From: an uncultured Lachnospiraceae bacterium
Lineage (GTDB): Bacteria > Bacillota > Clostridia > Lachnospirales > Lachnospiraceae
Length of the DNA stretch: 64,000 bases
NCBI GenBank assembly: GCA_910578645.1
Contig: CAJTQI010000010.1
Span: 54,382 to 118,381 of the forward strand
Reading direction: 5' to 3'
Every line of letters begins with the position of its first letter. Position 1 is the stretch's first letter. Both the position numbers and the translations under genes were made by a program. Shown piece after piece: positions 52,349 through 61,672 of the stretch. The notes under the pieces are model-generated. The model saw only the letters and a list, made by a program, of their open reading frames with translations. It did no database searches and was not told the DNA's origin.

Positions 52349-53875
52349 TTATCCGTTCCCACTGACCGTTTCCGGTTGGGTATTATCCTGTCCCTCAGGC
52401 TGCTTTTCTTCCGTCTGCGGCACAGGAGCTTCCCCTTGAACCGCTTTCTCCTTCTCCTCTTCCCACCGTGCTCTCTCAGCCTCTGCTTCTTCCTCCGTCA
52501 GAAAAGAAGTTCGCTTATAATTAACGGCCGCATTCCACACAATCCATTCCTCATATCCGGCATTGTATGCGCCTTTAATCTGTTCCCGAAGCTGCTGTGC
52601 TCCATAGCTGATATGTCCCGGTACCCAACTTGCCGTAAATCCTTGCAGCCACATCCGCACCCCTGCCCGGTCTGTCTCCGCTACCTCCTGCAATTGACGT
52701 ACCGATGCCGATGACGCCGCATAGATTGTGCGGTATGGCTCCGCATCCGGCACGGAAATCCCATAGGCGCCATTATGGTAATGGGACGGATATACCATAG
52801 GACATATATAGTCCAGGCACCCCGCCATCTCTACATAGTCCTGCCCAACAATTTTCTGGTCAATTTCATTGTCAATCACCGTGCCGAATACATCCGCTGC
52901 CACATACACTCCCAAGGGGCTCAGTTTCTCATACATGTACTCCGTAAACTGTGTGATAATCCCAATCTTATCGGTCTTTTCCGCCTCCTTCCCATAGTCC
53001 ACCTCTTCTTCCCGGACATCCGTAGAAAAGCGTATGTAATCAAATTGTATCTCATCGAAACCCACTTCTGCGGCATAAGATGCAATTTCCGCCAGGTAAT
53101 CCCATACCCCCTGTTCATACGGATTGACCCATGCCAGTCCGTTTTTATCCCGGAAAACTTCGCCGTCCTTTGTATGTACCGCCCATTCCGGCTTCTGTTC
53201 AGCCAGATAAGGGTCCCGAAATGCCACGATTCTCGCAATCAGATATATCTCTTTTTCTCTACACTTAGCCACAAGCTCGTTTATATCCGCTATATACCCG
53301 ACCCCGGCTCCAATTTCCATGACCTGTTCCGACTGCATCTCATAGGTCACCTTACCCTCGTCGTTCTTGATATCAATGACCATGGCATTTAACTCTGTCT
53401 CGTCTACCAGGGCAATCAAATCATCCATCTTGCCAATGCCGGCTACCGGACCGCTCACATAGATGCCTTTGACTTTGACAGGCTCTCTCCTGGTATCCGC
53501 TTCTTCCTCTGTATCTGCGGACTCAGTAATATCCTGCGCATCCTCTTGCTGTCCAATGTCGTTGCCTGATACATTCTCTTTGTCCGCCGCATCTTCTCCA
53601 CTCTCCGGCTTGGCTTCTACTTTATCCAAACCGTCCGTCGGTGCCGCATCTGCGTCCTCTGATAAAATGTTGTCCACAAGCCCGCCTGCTTGCGCATCGT
53701 TTCCCGACAAGCTTTCTAGTGCTACACCAGACTGGTTTGAAGCTTCCGCCATAACCGCCTCACCTACACTGCCGCAACCACAGCATACAATCATCGTCCA
53801 AAAAAGCAAATTTGCTCCGCAAATAAGCCTTAACTTTTTGCGTATTGTCCGTATTCTTTCTCCCCAATGAGACAT
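52349..53875 (-). CDS. DUF4015 putative glycoside hydrolase lipoprotein
   Basis: The 508-residue protein has a signal segment with lipobox-like TMIVCCGC, an acidic low-complexity linker (about 45-130), and a DUF4015 TIM-barrel (VKGIYVSGPVAGIGKMDDLIALVDETELNAMVIDIK, EIQFDYIRFS, YICPMVYPSHY), ending in a Glu/Pro/Gln-rich tail. The family is described as putative glycoside hydrolases; the Asp in FDYIRF and nearby acids could be catalytic. Substrate unknown, perhaps cell wall or spore polysaccharide. Confidence 0.83.
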   Translation of the reverse strand: MSHWGERIRTIRKKLRLICGANLLFWTMIVCCGCGSVGEAVMAEASNQSGVALESLSGNDAQAGGLVDNILSEDADAAPTDGLDKVEAKPESGEDAADKENVSGNDIGQQEDAQDITESADTEEEADTRREPVKVKGIYVSGPVAGIGKMDDLIALVDETELNAMVIDIKNDEGKVTYEMQSEQVMEIGAGVGYIADINELVAKCREKEIYLIARIVAFRDPYLAEQKPEWAVHTKDGEVFRDKNGLAWVNPYEQGVWDYLAEIASYAAEVGFDEIQFDYIRFSTDVREEEVDYGKEAEKTDKIGIITQFTEYMYEKLSPLGVYVAADVFGTVIDNEIDQKIVGQDYVEMAGCLDYICPMVYPSHYHNGAYGISVPDAEPYRTIYAASSASVRQLQEVAETDRAGVRMWLQGFTASWVPGHISYGAQQLREQIKGAYNAGYEEWIVWNAAVNYKRTSFLTEEEAEAERARWEEEKEKAVQGEAPVPQTEEKQPEGQDNTQPETVSGNG

Positions 53876-53905
53876 CATGCTTCCGCCCTTTCTTCTTTCG
53901 TTACT

Positions 53906-54655
53906 TTAGTACCCATAAATATCATAGATTTCCGGCATATAAACGCCCGGTTCCTTATATACTATCAACGGTTTTTCCACCCTCATCTGTGGCCTTCCTC
54001 CCCTGTTCGCCTCAAGCAACACCATATTAGGCTCCTTGTCTACATAGGGATAGACCAACTGCATTCGTTTTGGCTCCAACTTGTGCGCACACAACAAGGT
54101 TATTATCTCCGCCAGTCTGAAGGGTCTGTGTACCATATAGAAATTCCCGCCGGGCTTTAGCAGTTTCGCCGTCTGTGCCACCACATCTTCCAATGTACAA
54201 AGTATTTCGTGCCTTGCCACAGCCTTGGCGTCGCTAGGGTTCGTAAGCCCATGCTGTCTTGTCATATACGGCGGATTACAGGTGATAACGTCAAAAGAAG
54301 CAGCGCCAAATAAATTCCCTGCTTCTTTGATATCCCCCGTCACTATATCAATCTTATCCTGTAAGCCGTTTAAGAATACACTTCGTCTTGCCATGTCCGA
54401 ACTGTCTTCTTGTATCTCCAGACCGGTCAGGTGTGCCGCACCTGTCTTAGCCTCCAAAAGAATAGGAATGATTCCCGTGCCTGTCCCCAAGTCAAGCACT
54501 TCCGCTCCGTCTTTCACACGGGCAAACCCTGACAAAAGCACTGCGTCCATGCCAAAACAGAAGCGCCCGGTATCCTGGATAATACGGTATCCGTTGCGCT
54601 CCAAATCGTCGATTCTCTCATTTTCTTTTAGGGAAACACTGTTCTTGTCCTGCAT
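53906..54655 (-). CDS. tRNA1(Val) adenine-N6 methyltransferase-like (TrmN6)
   Basis: The 249-residue enzyme has the SAM-binding VLDLGTGTGIIPILL and the N6-adenine type motif TCNPPYM. It starts with DDLERNGYRIIQDTGRFCFGMDAVLL, typical of the YabB/TrmN6 group, which methylates A37 of tRNA-Val in E. coli. Its ATG overlaps the ricT stop by one base. In Bacillus yabB sits in the same neighbourhood. Confidence 0.88.
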   Translation of the reverse strand: MQDKNSVSLKENERIDDLERNGYRIIQDTGRFCFGMDAVLLSGFARVKDGAEVLDLGTGTGIIPILLEAKTGAAHLTGLEIQEDSSDMARRSVFLNGLQDKIDIVTGDIKEAGNLFGAASFDVITCNPPYMTRQHGLTNPSDAKAVARHEILCTLEDVVAQTAKLLKPGGNFYMVHRPFRLAEIITLLCAHKLEPKRMQLVYPYVDKEPNMVLLEANRGGRPQMRVEKPLIVYKEPGVYMPEIYDIYGY

Positions 54656-55569
54656 TAGTTTTCATCCAGCTTGGATTTCCCGGAATCCTGCTTCTCCAAT
54701 TTCTCCAGTTCTTTTAGCTCCGCCTCATTGACGTCTACTTTCCGGTTCTTGTTATGCTTCCTCCTAAAACGAAGCTGCTCCACCTTGTATTCCTGTATCT
54801 CTTTCTCGTCGTCTATATTTACGATTACCTTAACCAACTGACGAAGCACGTTGACGCTGTGCACTTCACCTTTCAGCCCATCTTCCGTAGTCACATAGTC
54901 CCCTACATTGGGCAGCCTTCTGTTCAGTTCCTCGTAAGTTTCCTCTTCGTTCTTTAAACAGCACATTAACCTGCCACAGACGCCGGATATCTTAGTAGGA
55001 TTTAAAGATAAGTTCTGCTCTTTCGCCATCTTAATGGACACAGGCGCAAACTCAGACAAATGTGTGTGACAGCACAAGGGCCTGCCACAGATACCGATAC
55101 CGCCTAAGATTTTCGTTTCATCTCTCACACCAATTTGCCGCAGTTCGATTCTCGTCTTGAACACCGACGCCAAATCCTTTACTAGCTCTCTAAAATCAAT
55201 GCGCCCGTCTGCCGTAAAGTAAAACAACACCTTATTGTTGTCAAATGTATACTCCGCATCAATTAGCTTCATCTGGAGATTATGTTTCCTGATTTTCTCA
55301 AGGCAAATCTTAAAAGCCTCCTTCTCCCGCTGCTTATTCGATGCCTCCTGCTCGTCATCCTTGGGCGTCGCCACACGCAACACAGCTTTCAACGGCTGTA
55401 CAACCTTCTCCTCCTCTTCTTCCCTAGGGTCCCCAACTACTGTGCCGTATTCAATCCCACGCGCCGTCTCCACAATAACATGGTCATTCTTCTTAATATC
55501 CAATTTCCCCGGGTCAAAAAAATATATCTTTCCGGCGGTACGAAACCGCACGCCTATCACTCGCACCAT
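54655..55569 (-). CDS. ricT: RicT/YaaT, PSP1 domain protein
   Basis: The 304-residue protein has a PSP1 domain: VRFRTAGKIYFFDPG, VIVETARGIEYGTVVG, CGRPLCCHTHLSEFAPVSIKMAKEQNLSLNPTKISGVCGRLMCCLKNE, with the Cys pattern that binds an iron-sulfur cluster in the RicA-RicF-RicT complex. In Bacillus that complex supports RNA maturation by RNase Y and sporulation. It follows holB by 34 bases and is followed by the overlapping methylase gene. Confidence 0.93.
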   Translation of the reverse strand: MVRVIGVRFRTAGKIYFFDPGKLDIKKNDHVIVETARGIEYGTVVGDPREEEEEKVVQPLKAVLRVATPKDDEQEASNKQREKEAFKICLEKIRKHNLQMKLIDAEYTFDNNKVLFYFTADGRIDFRELVKDLASVFKTRIELRQIGVRDETKILGGIGICGRPLCCHTHLSEFAPVSIKMAKEQNLSLNPTKISGVCGRLMCCLKNEEETYEELNRRLPNVGDYVTTEDGLKGEVHSVNVLRQLVKVIVNIDDEKEIQEYKVEQLRFRRKHNKNRKVDVNEAELKELEKLEKQDSGKSKLDEN

Positions 55570-55603
55570 AATCTATTAACCTCCATTTATATCATATCTA
55601 TCT

Positions 55604-56593
55604 TCAATTCTCCTTGACCGTCAATAGCAAAAGTTCCATCGTCAGCTCAAAATTGACATTGGCATCCAACCGTTTCTTAGCCTGCTGCAAAGCATTCACG
55701 ATATTTTCGATACCCTCATATGTGCTTCTGTCCGACACCCGCATAATCTGCTGTATCTCTTCTTTAAAAATCAGGCTGTTCACATCCTTCGTCGCCTTAA
55801 AAAGCAGTATATCGCGATACCATGCAGACAGAATATCCAGATAATCGTTGACGTCAAATTTATACTCCGTAATCTTCTTGATTGCCTTCACAATCTCATT
55901 GATTTCCATATCCTTAATATACTTTACCAGTGTGACGGCTTCTTCCTTGACTTTCTCAAACTCTTCGCTGTTTGCAAGCATCTTCGCCTTGCCGATATTC
56001 CCCCTGGCAAACGCCACACAAATATTCGCCTTATAATCCGGCACGCCAAGTTCTTCCATGAGATATTTCTTGACTTTGGCATCTGCTACCGGCTTCATGT
56101 TCAGTACCACACATCTGCTCAAGATAGTGGGAAGCATCGCATCCACATTGGTGGTCAGGATGAGAAGCACCGCATATTCCGGCGGCTCTTCCAATGTTTT
56201 TAGCAGTGCATTCTGCGCCTGAACAGTCATCTTCTCACCCTCGTTCATAATGTAAATCTTGCGCGGACTGCTGTACGGCTTTATATCAATATCACCGTTT
56301 ATCTGTTTTCTGATATCCTCCACACCTATCGTATTAGGTTTCTCATGGCTCACATATATGATATCAGGTTGATTATTGCCAAGCGCCTGTTTACAGGAAT
56401 GACACTCCCCACAAGGCTCCGTCCCCCTCTTCTCACACTGCAATGCCATGGCAAAAACGCGGGCAACAAACTCCTTACCTGAACTTCTCTCCCCGTTGAT
56501 TATATATGCATGCGACACTTTGTTCGTAGAAAGTGCGTTCTGCAAATGCTCTTTGAGCTGTTCTTGTCCTATAATATCTGTAAATTTAGCCAT
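55604..56593 (-). CDS. holB: DNA polymerase III subunit delta' (HolB)
   Basis: The 329-residue clamp-loader protein has the N-terminal AAA fold: GERSSGKEFVAR in the P-loop position (degenerate), the zinc site CEKRGTEPCGECHSC, and EGEKMTVQAQNALLKTLEEPPEYAVLILTT with the SRC motif (ILSRC). It helps load the beta clamp. It lies between yaaR and ricT, as in Bacillus. Confidence 0.93.
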   Translation of the reverse strand: MAKFTDIIGQEQLKEHLQNALSTNKVSHAYIINGERSSGKEFVARVFAMALQCEKRGTEPCGECHSCKQALGNNQPDIIYVSHEKPNTIGVEDIRKQINGDIDIKPYSSPRKIYIMNEGEKMTVQAQNALLKTLEEPPEYAVLLILTTNVDAMLPTILSRCVVLNMKPVADAKVKKYLMEELGVPDYKANICVAFARGNIGKAKMLANSEEFEKVKEEAVTLVKYIKDMEINEIVKAIKKITEYKFDVNDYLDILSAWYRDILLFKATKDVNSLIFKEEIQQIMRVSDRSTYEGIENIVNALQQAKKRLDANVNFELTMELLLLTVKEN

Positions 56594-56628
56594 CTATAAC
56601 CCCACCCATCTGAAACAAAATCTTGTCC

Positions 56629-57069
56629 TTAAGTAAAAATATCTAACAATAGCCCCCTAATTTCTCCAATCTTACTCAAAATTGCCAGATTATCCTGTTC
56701 ATCTTTGACAAGCTCCTGCGCAAGTTGGTCTAAATTCTCATCAATCAGCCTTATAATTCCGTATACCCTGTGTCGTCCTTTCCTGTCCAGAAAATTTTCC
56801 CTGGAAAAAGCATGGGAACGGTTGACTACTTCATTGAGGAAATCTTTAATCAGAGCACGGTATTTCTTCATGTCTTTAATATCCCGATGCTTGGAGAGCT
56901 TATCTCCCTGCCTCGTAATCTCTTCCATCATACCCGCCAGGGCATTCTGTAAATCCTGTTCTTCTATCCTACTGACAAGAGTGAACTTAAATGTGCCATC
57001 CGTCTCATGTGCCTGGCTCGTTTGCTCCATCGGCACCGCCTGCTGCACTTGATTCACTTTGATATCCAT
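56629..57069 (-). CDS. yaaR: YaaR/DUF327 family protein
   Basis: The 146-residue helical protein (MDIKVNQVQQAVPM, KKYRALIKDFLNEVVNRSHAFSRENFLDRKGRHRVYGIIRLIDENLDQLAQEL) matches DUF327. No enzymatic motif is seen and the function is unknown. It lies in the conserved order gmk-like, yaaR, holB, ricT. Confidence 0.85.
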   Translation of the reverse strand: MDIKVNQVQQAVPMEQTSQAHETDGTFKFTLVSRIEEQDLQNALAGMMEEITRQGDKLSKHRDIKDMKKYRALIKDFLNEVVNRSHAFSRENFLDRKGRHRVYGIIRLIDENLDQLAQELVKDEQDNLAILSKIGEIRGLLLDIFT

Positions 57070-57115
57070 CTCTTGTCACCTCCCTGCCATATATTTCTAT
57101 ATACTATATATCGAC

Positions 57116-57706
57116 TCAGTCTAAGTTTTCTTGTAGATACAAAAGGATTTCTTCCAGGCACATATCCAAATCACCATTGTAGAATGTCTTTGCAATCCCT
57201 GTCTTTTTCAGTCTCTCCTCAGAAAAGTCCTCGGCGTCAGCCAAAAAACGTCTGCACATCTCTTCATATTGGGGATTATCCTCCGCCCTTTCCCTGTCCA
57301 GTGCCCTCTGCAAACGCACACCGTCATCAAGCTCAATCATTACAGGAAGCACTTTATCCTTTCCATAGAACTTTTGCATATGCACATAGGCTTCTAACGT
57401 GCCAATCATGATATAGGAATTAGCTGCCAGGTTAACCGTGTCGTCCGCCACCGTAAAATATCTCCACAATCCCAGGCAAGTATGATAAGCTCTGGCCTCA
57501 ATCACACTTCCTCTGCTGAGCAATTCCTGGAAACCTGCCTCATCTGTAAAGTGGTATTCCACTCCATCCCTCTCACCTGCCCTGACAGGCCGGGTCGTAT
57601 ACGGAATGATTGTCTTTAAACCGACTTTGTCCTGAGCCAACAATTTTTTATAAATTGTATCTTTTCCCGATGAACTTCTTCCCATCAGGCACACGATTTT
57701 TCCCAT
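57116..57706 (-). CDS. Guanylate kinase-like nucleotide kinase
   Basis: The 196-residue protein has a P-loop CLMGRSSSGKDTIYKKLL (residues 6-23) and TTRPVRAGERDGVEYHF, the GMP-binding type segment of guanylate kinases. In Bacillus this position holds tmk; here a guanylate kinase-like protein takes it, a form common in Lachnospiraceae. True GMP kinase activity is not certain because several lid residues differ. The start at 57706 drops a 26-residue extension that lacks a ribosome binding site. Confidence 0.8.
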   Translation of the reverse strand: MGKIVCLMGRSSSGKDTIYKKLLAQDKVGLKTIIPYTTRPVRAGERDGVEYHFTDEAGFQELLSRGSVIEARAYHTCLGLWRYFTVADDTVNLAANSYIMIGTLEAYVHMQKFYGKDKVLPVMIELDDGVRLQRALDRERAEDNPQYEEMCRRFLADAEDFSEERLKKTGIAKTFYNGDLDMCLEEILLYLQENLD

Positions 57707-57838
57707 ATTGATAAATACCTTTTTCCGATAACTACTTCCTATATTAATAATGCCACACTTTGAAAAGAATTTCAAATACTTCAATCAGAATAATTGCTGT
57801 CTACATAACACAAAATACGAAAAACAGACATCCATGTC

Positions 57839-59428
57839 TTAGTTTTGACACCTATCTTCCACAACTACCTCTATATTCCCTTCCCGTGTTATGCCTTGCA
57901 CATTTAACCCCATGTGCATACTCTCCCGGATGATACAAAGTATAGATGTATTCATCACTTCCCCCGGCACAAGAAGCGGAATCCCCGGAGGATACAGATT
58001 GATAAAACCAGCCGCTATTCTTCCGTCACTCTTTTCAAGTCTTATTTCTTCATAGGCTCTATGGAAAGCGACGGAAGGTTTCATCTTCACCTGTGCCCTC
58101 ACACCATTACAGCAAACTGTATTACTCTGCCAGAGGCATCTTTCTGCCTCCTCTTCCTCTATCCTACCATCAATCTCCGTCAGTGCGTCAGCCAATCTCT
58201 GCCAACCTTCTTTCGTATCCATAACCGTCATAATTGCCAGAACATAATTGCCTGCCGCCATCTCCATCTGTAAATGATATTGCTCCCGCAGAATATCATA
58301 AAGCTGCTGACCGCTTAAAAAAGCATCCTTCACAAAAATAACAAGTTTCCCGATATCCCATCCTGCCATATGGTATCCACGCCGACAAGCTGTCTTTTCC
58401 GTCTTTAGAATTTCATTTTTACCGTACACATTCCCTACAGCATCAGCTATCTTGCCAATCTGAATATGACGGCAGCTCTCCATCTTTTTACAAAACAAAT
58501 CATACTGCCGTTTCATATATGCGAAACGTTCCGTCCCATGCTTTTCTAAATAGCGGATGCAACAATCCATGCTTGCCATCATCACATAAGACGGGCTGCT
58601 CGTCTGTAGCATTCTTAAGTACTTACCAAGCATCCTGCGGTTGACCCTGTCACCCTGCACATGCAGCAGGGCCGTCTGCGTCATGGCAGGCAGTGTCTTA
58701 TGCAGACTGTGAATGACAATATCCGCGCCGCCAAGGACAGCGCCCTCCGGCAATTCCGCGGAAAGTCCTAAGTGGGCCCCGTGCGCCTCATCGACAATCA
58801 ATATCCGTCCCTGCCTATGTACCTCGTCTGCAATGGCTCTCACATCTGACACAATTCCCTCATAGGTCGGTGAAGTGACTACCACAGCCTTGCAGTCCGG
58901 ATATTTTTCCAAAAGACAACCAATCTCCGTCGCCGCCGCACCGTCATAGATTCCATATTCTGTGAGAAGCGGCGGATAATAATAATGTACCTGCAGTTCC
59001 TGCATAATCGCAGCATGATAGACAGACTTATGGCAGTTACGCGCCATCAACAGCTCATCTCCTCGCTCTGTGACCGCCATAACCGCCGCCAATATGCCAC
59101 AGGTACTTCCATTGACTAAGTAATATGTTTCCCCGGCCCCATACAGACGATTGGCGCGCTCCTGTGCCTCCAACAGAACCCCTTCTGCATGATGTAAGTC
59201 ATCGAAGCCGTCAATCTCCGTGATATCAATCTTATAGTACTGTGCCATTTCCCCTGCCATAACATTCCGTTTATGGCCAGGCATATGGTAAGGATAATAG
59301 TCACTTTCTCCATAAGCAGATAACGCCGCATAGAGTCCCCGTGAATTTTCATTCTCATACACCGCATTTTCGTGAATGGTTTCCCTAATTCCGGTGTCTT
59401 GCAGTTTTCTATCTTCTCTCTTCATCAT
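57839..59428 (-). CDS. Orn/Lys/Arg decarboxylase-family PLP enzyme (YaaO type)
   Basis: The 529-residue protein is a fold-type I PLP enzyme: YYPYHMPGHKRN at the N-terminus, IVDEAHGAHLG with the PLP-binding Asp, and HSLHKTLPAMTQ with the Schiff-base Lys244, followed by the decarboxylase C-terminal domain (GEVMNTSILCIIRESMHMGL, roughly 430-529). It could decarboxylate lysine, ornithine or arginine to make polyamines. Substrate is not decided by the sequence. It heads the yaaO-rsmI block. Confidence 0.9.
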   Translation of the reverse strand: MMKREDRKLQDTGIRETIHENAVYENENSRGLYAALSAYGESDYYPYHMPGHKRNVMAGEMAQYYKIDITEIDGFDDLHHAEGVLLEAQERANRLYGAGETYYLVNGSTCGILAAVMAVTERGDELLMARNCHKSVYHAAIMQELQVHYYYPPLLTEYGIYDGAAATEIGCLLEKYPDCKAVVVTSPTYEGIVSDVRAIADEVHRQGRILIVDEAHGAHLGLSAELPEGAVLGGADIVIHSLHKTLPAMTQTALLHVQGDRVNRRMLGKYLRMLQTSSPSYVMMASMDCCIRYLEKHGTERFAYMKRQYDLFCKKMESCRHIQIGKIADAVGNVYGKNEILKTEKTACRRGYHMAGWDIGKLVIFVKDAFLSGQQLYDILREQYHLQMEMAAGNYVLAIMTVMDTKEGWQRLADALTEIDGRIEEEEAERCLWQSNTVCCNGVRAQVKMKPSVAFHRAYEEIRLEKSDGRIAAGFINLYPPGIPLLVPGEVMNTSILCIIRESMHMGLNVQGITREGNIEVVVEDRCQN

Positions 59429-59483
59429 CCCTTAAATCACACTGCGTCTATACGCCCGTTTTAAAGAAGTTTATTTCCTAAAT

Positions 59484-59777
59484 GATTAGGGTGTCAAAAG
59501 GTGCCATCATAAAATTTCACTGACAGATTGTATAAAATGTTCACGAAGTTGTCCTTCGCAGGAATATGTGATTTTCTTAATATTCCGTTTAGTTTCCAGT
59601 AATTTCGGGGCATGGACGCCCCGAAAGGCCCGATGTTCGCCTGAATGGCGAATAGAGGGTGGTTACGTAATTTCCCGGAATATTTTAGAAAATCCATATG
59701 ACGCAGACGGACACAAGGGAACATTTTATGCAATTTGCCCTCACAACTTATAAAATGCACCTTTTGACACTCTAATC
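59484..59777. mobile_element. MITE-like element, long copy
   Basis: Terminal inverted repeats GATTAGGGTGTCAAAAGGTG (59484 onward) and its complement (to 59777, one mismatch) bound 294 bases with no transposase gene. The direct repeat CTAAAT flanks it on both sides (59478-59483 and 59778-59783), likely the target duplication. The arms remain similar further in (TATAAAATGTTC repeated in inverted order, AATATTCCG), and a central hairpin TTTCGGGGC/GCCCCGAAA is present. A shorter relative lies at 62876-62957. Confidence 0.8.
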
Positions 59778-59817
59778 CTAAATATAATAAAATAGTTCCG
59801 GCCTTTTTGCCCATATC

Positions 59818-60360
59818 TTAAGATGCTTTCGCGCCATGTCCTTTATGAAGCCCTACCGTCTCCATCAGGGAACAGTACTTGTCAGCCGCCGTAACCACCC
59901 AGGCTTCCCTGCACTTAGGCGGCACAACGGACAGCGGCCACATGTGTTTTTTGATAATTTCCCTCTGTACGTCATTTAATTGGTATTCTTTCTCGGCATT
60001 CGCAAGCGCGATTCCCGGATGCCAGAAACCATGTAATCTCTTACGCTGTGACAGGTATGCCTTGTCATGCCAGTCGTATAAAAAATAATCATGTAAAAGT
60101 GCGCCTCTGATTAAATCATGTTTATTGCACCGTAATCCCAACTTACTATTCAAAAGCAAGCTATAACGCGCCACATTCATCACATGGTTATGCACGCTCA
60201 TTGTGCCATGCTGAATATGCGCCTGAGTTTTTTTGAAGTTCTCTGATTCTAAAATATCCGCTCCGTGCTTTCTGAGCAACGCATGAAGTTTCTTATGTCG
60301 TTCATATAATTTTCTGACCCGTTCTTGATACTTCTGCCCATCATGCTTCATCGCTCTCAT
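59818..60360 (-). CDS. HD-domain phosphohydrolase
   Basis: The 180-residue protein has an HD-type metal site: HNHVMNVARYSLLL, GALLHDYFLYDWHD and a third His in KKHMWPLSVVPP, with Asp in TAADKYCS. Such proteins hydrolyse phosphoester bonds; many are uncharacterised. The start may be ATG 60360 or 60351. The MITE lies just downstream. Confidence 0.8.
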   Translation of the reverse strand: MRAMKHDGQKYQERVRKLYERHKKLHALLRKHGADILESENFKKTQAHIQHGTMSVHNHVMNVARYSLLLNSKLGLRCNKHDLIRGALLHDYFLYDWHDKAYLSQRKRLHGFWHPGIALANAEKEYQLNDVQREIIKKHMWPLSVVPPKCREAWVVTAADKYCSLMETVGLHKGHGAKAS

Positions 60361-60488
60361 ACCCTTTCCACAATATGATTTTATTTATTATATAAAATTT
60401 CTGCTGTGCCGGTATACAAATACCATTTTCTGGCACAACAACCCTTTCCGTATCTGCTAAATAATGTCTCGTTCCTTATCCAAATCTG

Positions 60489-61667
60489 TCAGCCGTTCTC
60501 AATCATCTTATGCAGCTCCTGTGCCCTATGCATCCATGTATGCCCTGCCGCCGCCATCTTATACCCTGCATCCGCAATCTCCTGCATTCTGTCCGGCGCT
60601 GCAAGCAACGCCTCGGCAATCTCCGGAATCTTTTCTTTCTCTTTCAGGGAATAAATGCTACAGTCTACGCCATCGTGCAGGATACCATCGAGATAAACAC
60701 TGCTGTCCGTCAGGCACACACCGCCGTTTAGCATTGTGTTGAATATCCTATCATGCGCACCGTCTTTAAACCATGGCATCACATTGAGAGATATTTTCGA
60801 CTGACAGAGCTTTTTCAGACAACCTAGAGAGTCCAGGTTATTCATCACAAGCAGATTTTTTTCCTGCCGGCACGGTAATAATTCCCATCCGTCCCCGAAA
60901 ACATGTACTTTAATGCCAGCGTCCACAAGCTCCTGTACCACCTGCCCTCTCACCGTATACCGCACATATAAATCGATAAAAGTAAGTGCAGCCATCGTTT
61001 TCTTAAGCTCTTCCTCCGGCACTTCGCCCACCTCATCGAGCAAGTGTGCCTCCGCTACTTCTTCCACCGTCCGCTCCGGATTCGCCAATAAGTCATCTAT
61101 CATGCCGTAATAGAAAGCGGTATATTCATCGTCTATTCTTGTAATATATTGCTCAAAAGTTTTAGGCGCGCAGTAGTTCCCAACCATCATCACGTCATAT
61201 TTCCGACATGCAATCGGTACATTAGACTTATTCGGATATAATTCCGTACCTGCAAGGGGCAAAAAAGAATCTGATTGAATGTCCGAAAAAAAACGCTTCA
61301 TATATTTCTTGTGATTCCTGTCTATGCTAATCTGATAGTAACCGGACGGTACTCCTTCTATAAAATGGTGATAGTACATCGGATGGTCTACTACGATATT
61401 ATAACTGGGAATCTGAAGCGCATCCCACATCGTCCTGCCATTTTCATCCAAGAAAAATTCTTCGCCGCTCATACCATGGAAATTAAAATTGATAAGCACC
61501 GTATTGCCTCTTTCAAAAAAGCGAAAAAATTTCTCCGTACTACTCCATGGCCTGCTGAGGTCATAAATAAAAACCTCATGTCCAAGCGTCTGCATTGCCT
61601 CCGCAATCTGCCGTGAAAAGTAGCCCTGTGTCTCAATATCTCCTTCAAAAAACATGATTTTCTTCAT
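60489..61667 (-). CDS. CgeB-like glycosyltransferase family protein
   Basis: The 392-residue protein starts KKIMFFEGDIETQGYFSRQIAEA, has a two-domain GT-B layout, and ends with a Glyco_trans_1_2 region (LGCLKKLCQSKISLNVMPWFKDGAHDRIFNTMLNGGVCLTD). Related CgeB proteins act in spore coat or crust maturation, and others on surface glycans. The start at 61667 lies 5 bases after the PTS gene stop, so the two share a transcript. A longer frame that overlaps the PTS gene is rejected. Confidence 0.8.
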   Translation of the reverse strand: MKKIMFFEGDIETQGYFSRQIAEAMQTLGHEVFIYDLSRPWSSTEKFFRFFERGNTVLINFNFHGMSGEEFFLDENGRTMWDALQIPSYNIVVDHPMYYHHFIEGVPSGYYQISIDRNHKKYMKRFFSDIQSDSFLPLAGTELYPNKSNVPIACRKYDVMMVGNYCAPKTFEQYITRIDDEYTAFYYGMIDDLLANPERTVEEVAEAHLLDEVGEVPEEELKKTMAALTFIDLYVRYTVRGQVVQELVDAGIKVHVFGDGWELLPCRQEKNLLVMNNLDSLGCLKKLCQSKISLNVMPWFKDGAHDRIFNTMLNGGVCLTDSSVYLDGILHDGVDCSIYSLKEKEKIPEIAEALLAAPDRMQEIADAGYKMAAAGHTWMHRAQELHKMIENG

Positions 61668-61672
61668 CGTTT

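Noticed and set aside
57757..57775. TTTGA...TTCAAA near the guanylate kinase-like gene
   Set aside because: The half sites are 8 bases apart instead of 3 and lack the ATAG/GTAT flanks, so it is not a FabT-type site.
59494..59814. A 106-codon frame across the long MITE
   Set aside because: It spans the inverted repeats of the element and the peptide just reflects the repeat sequence; no ribosome binding site.
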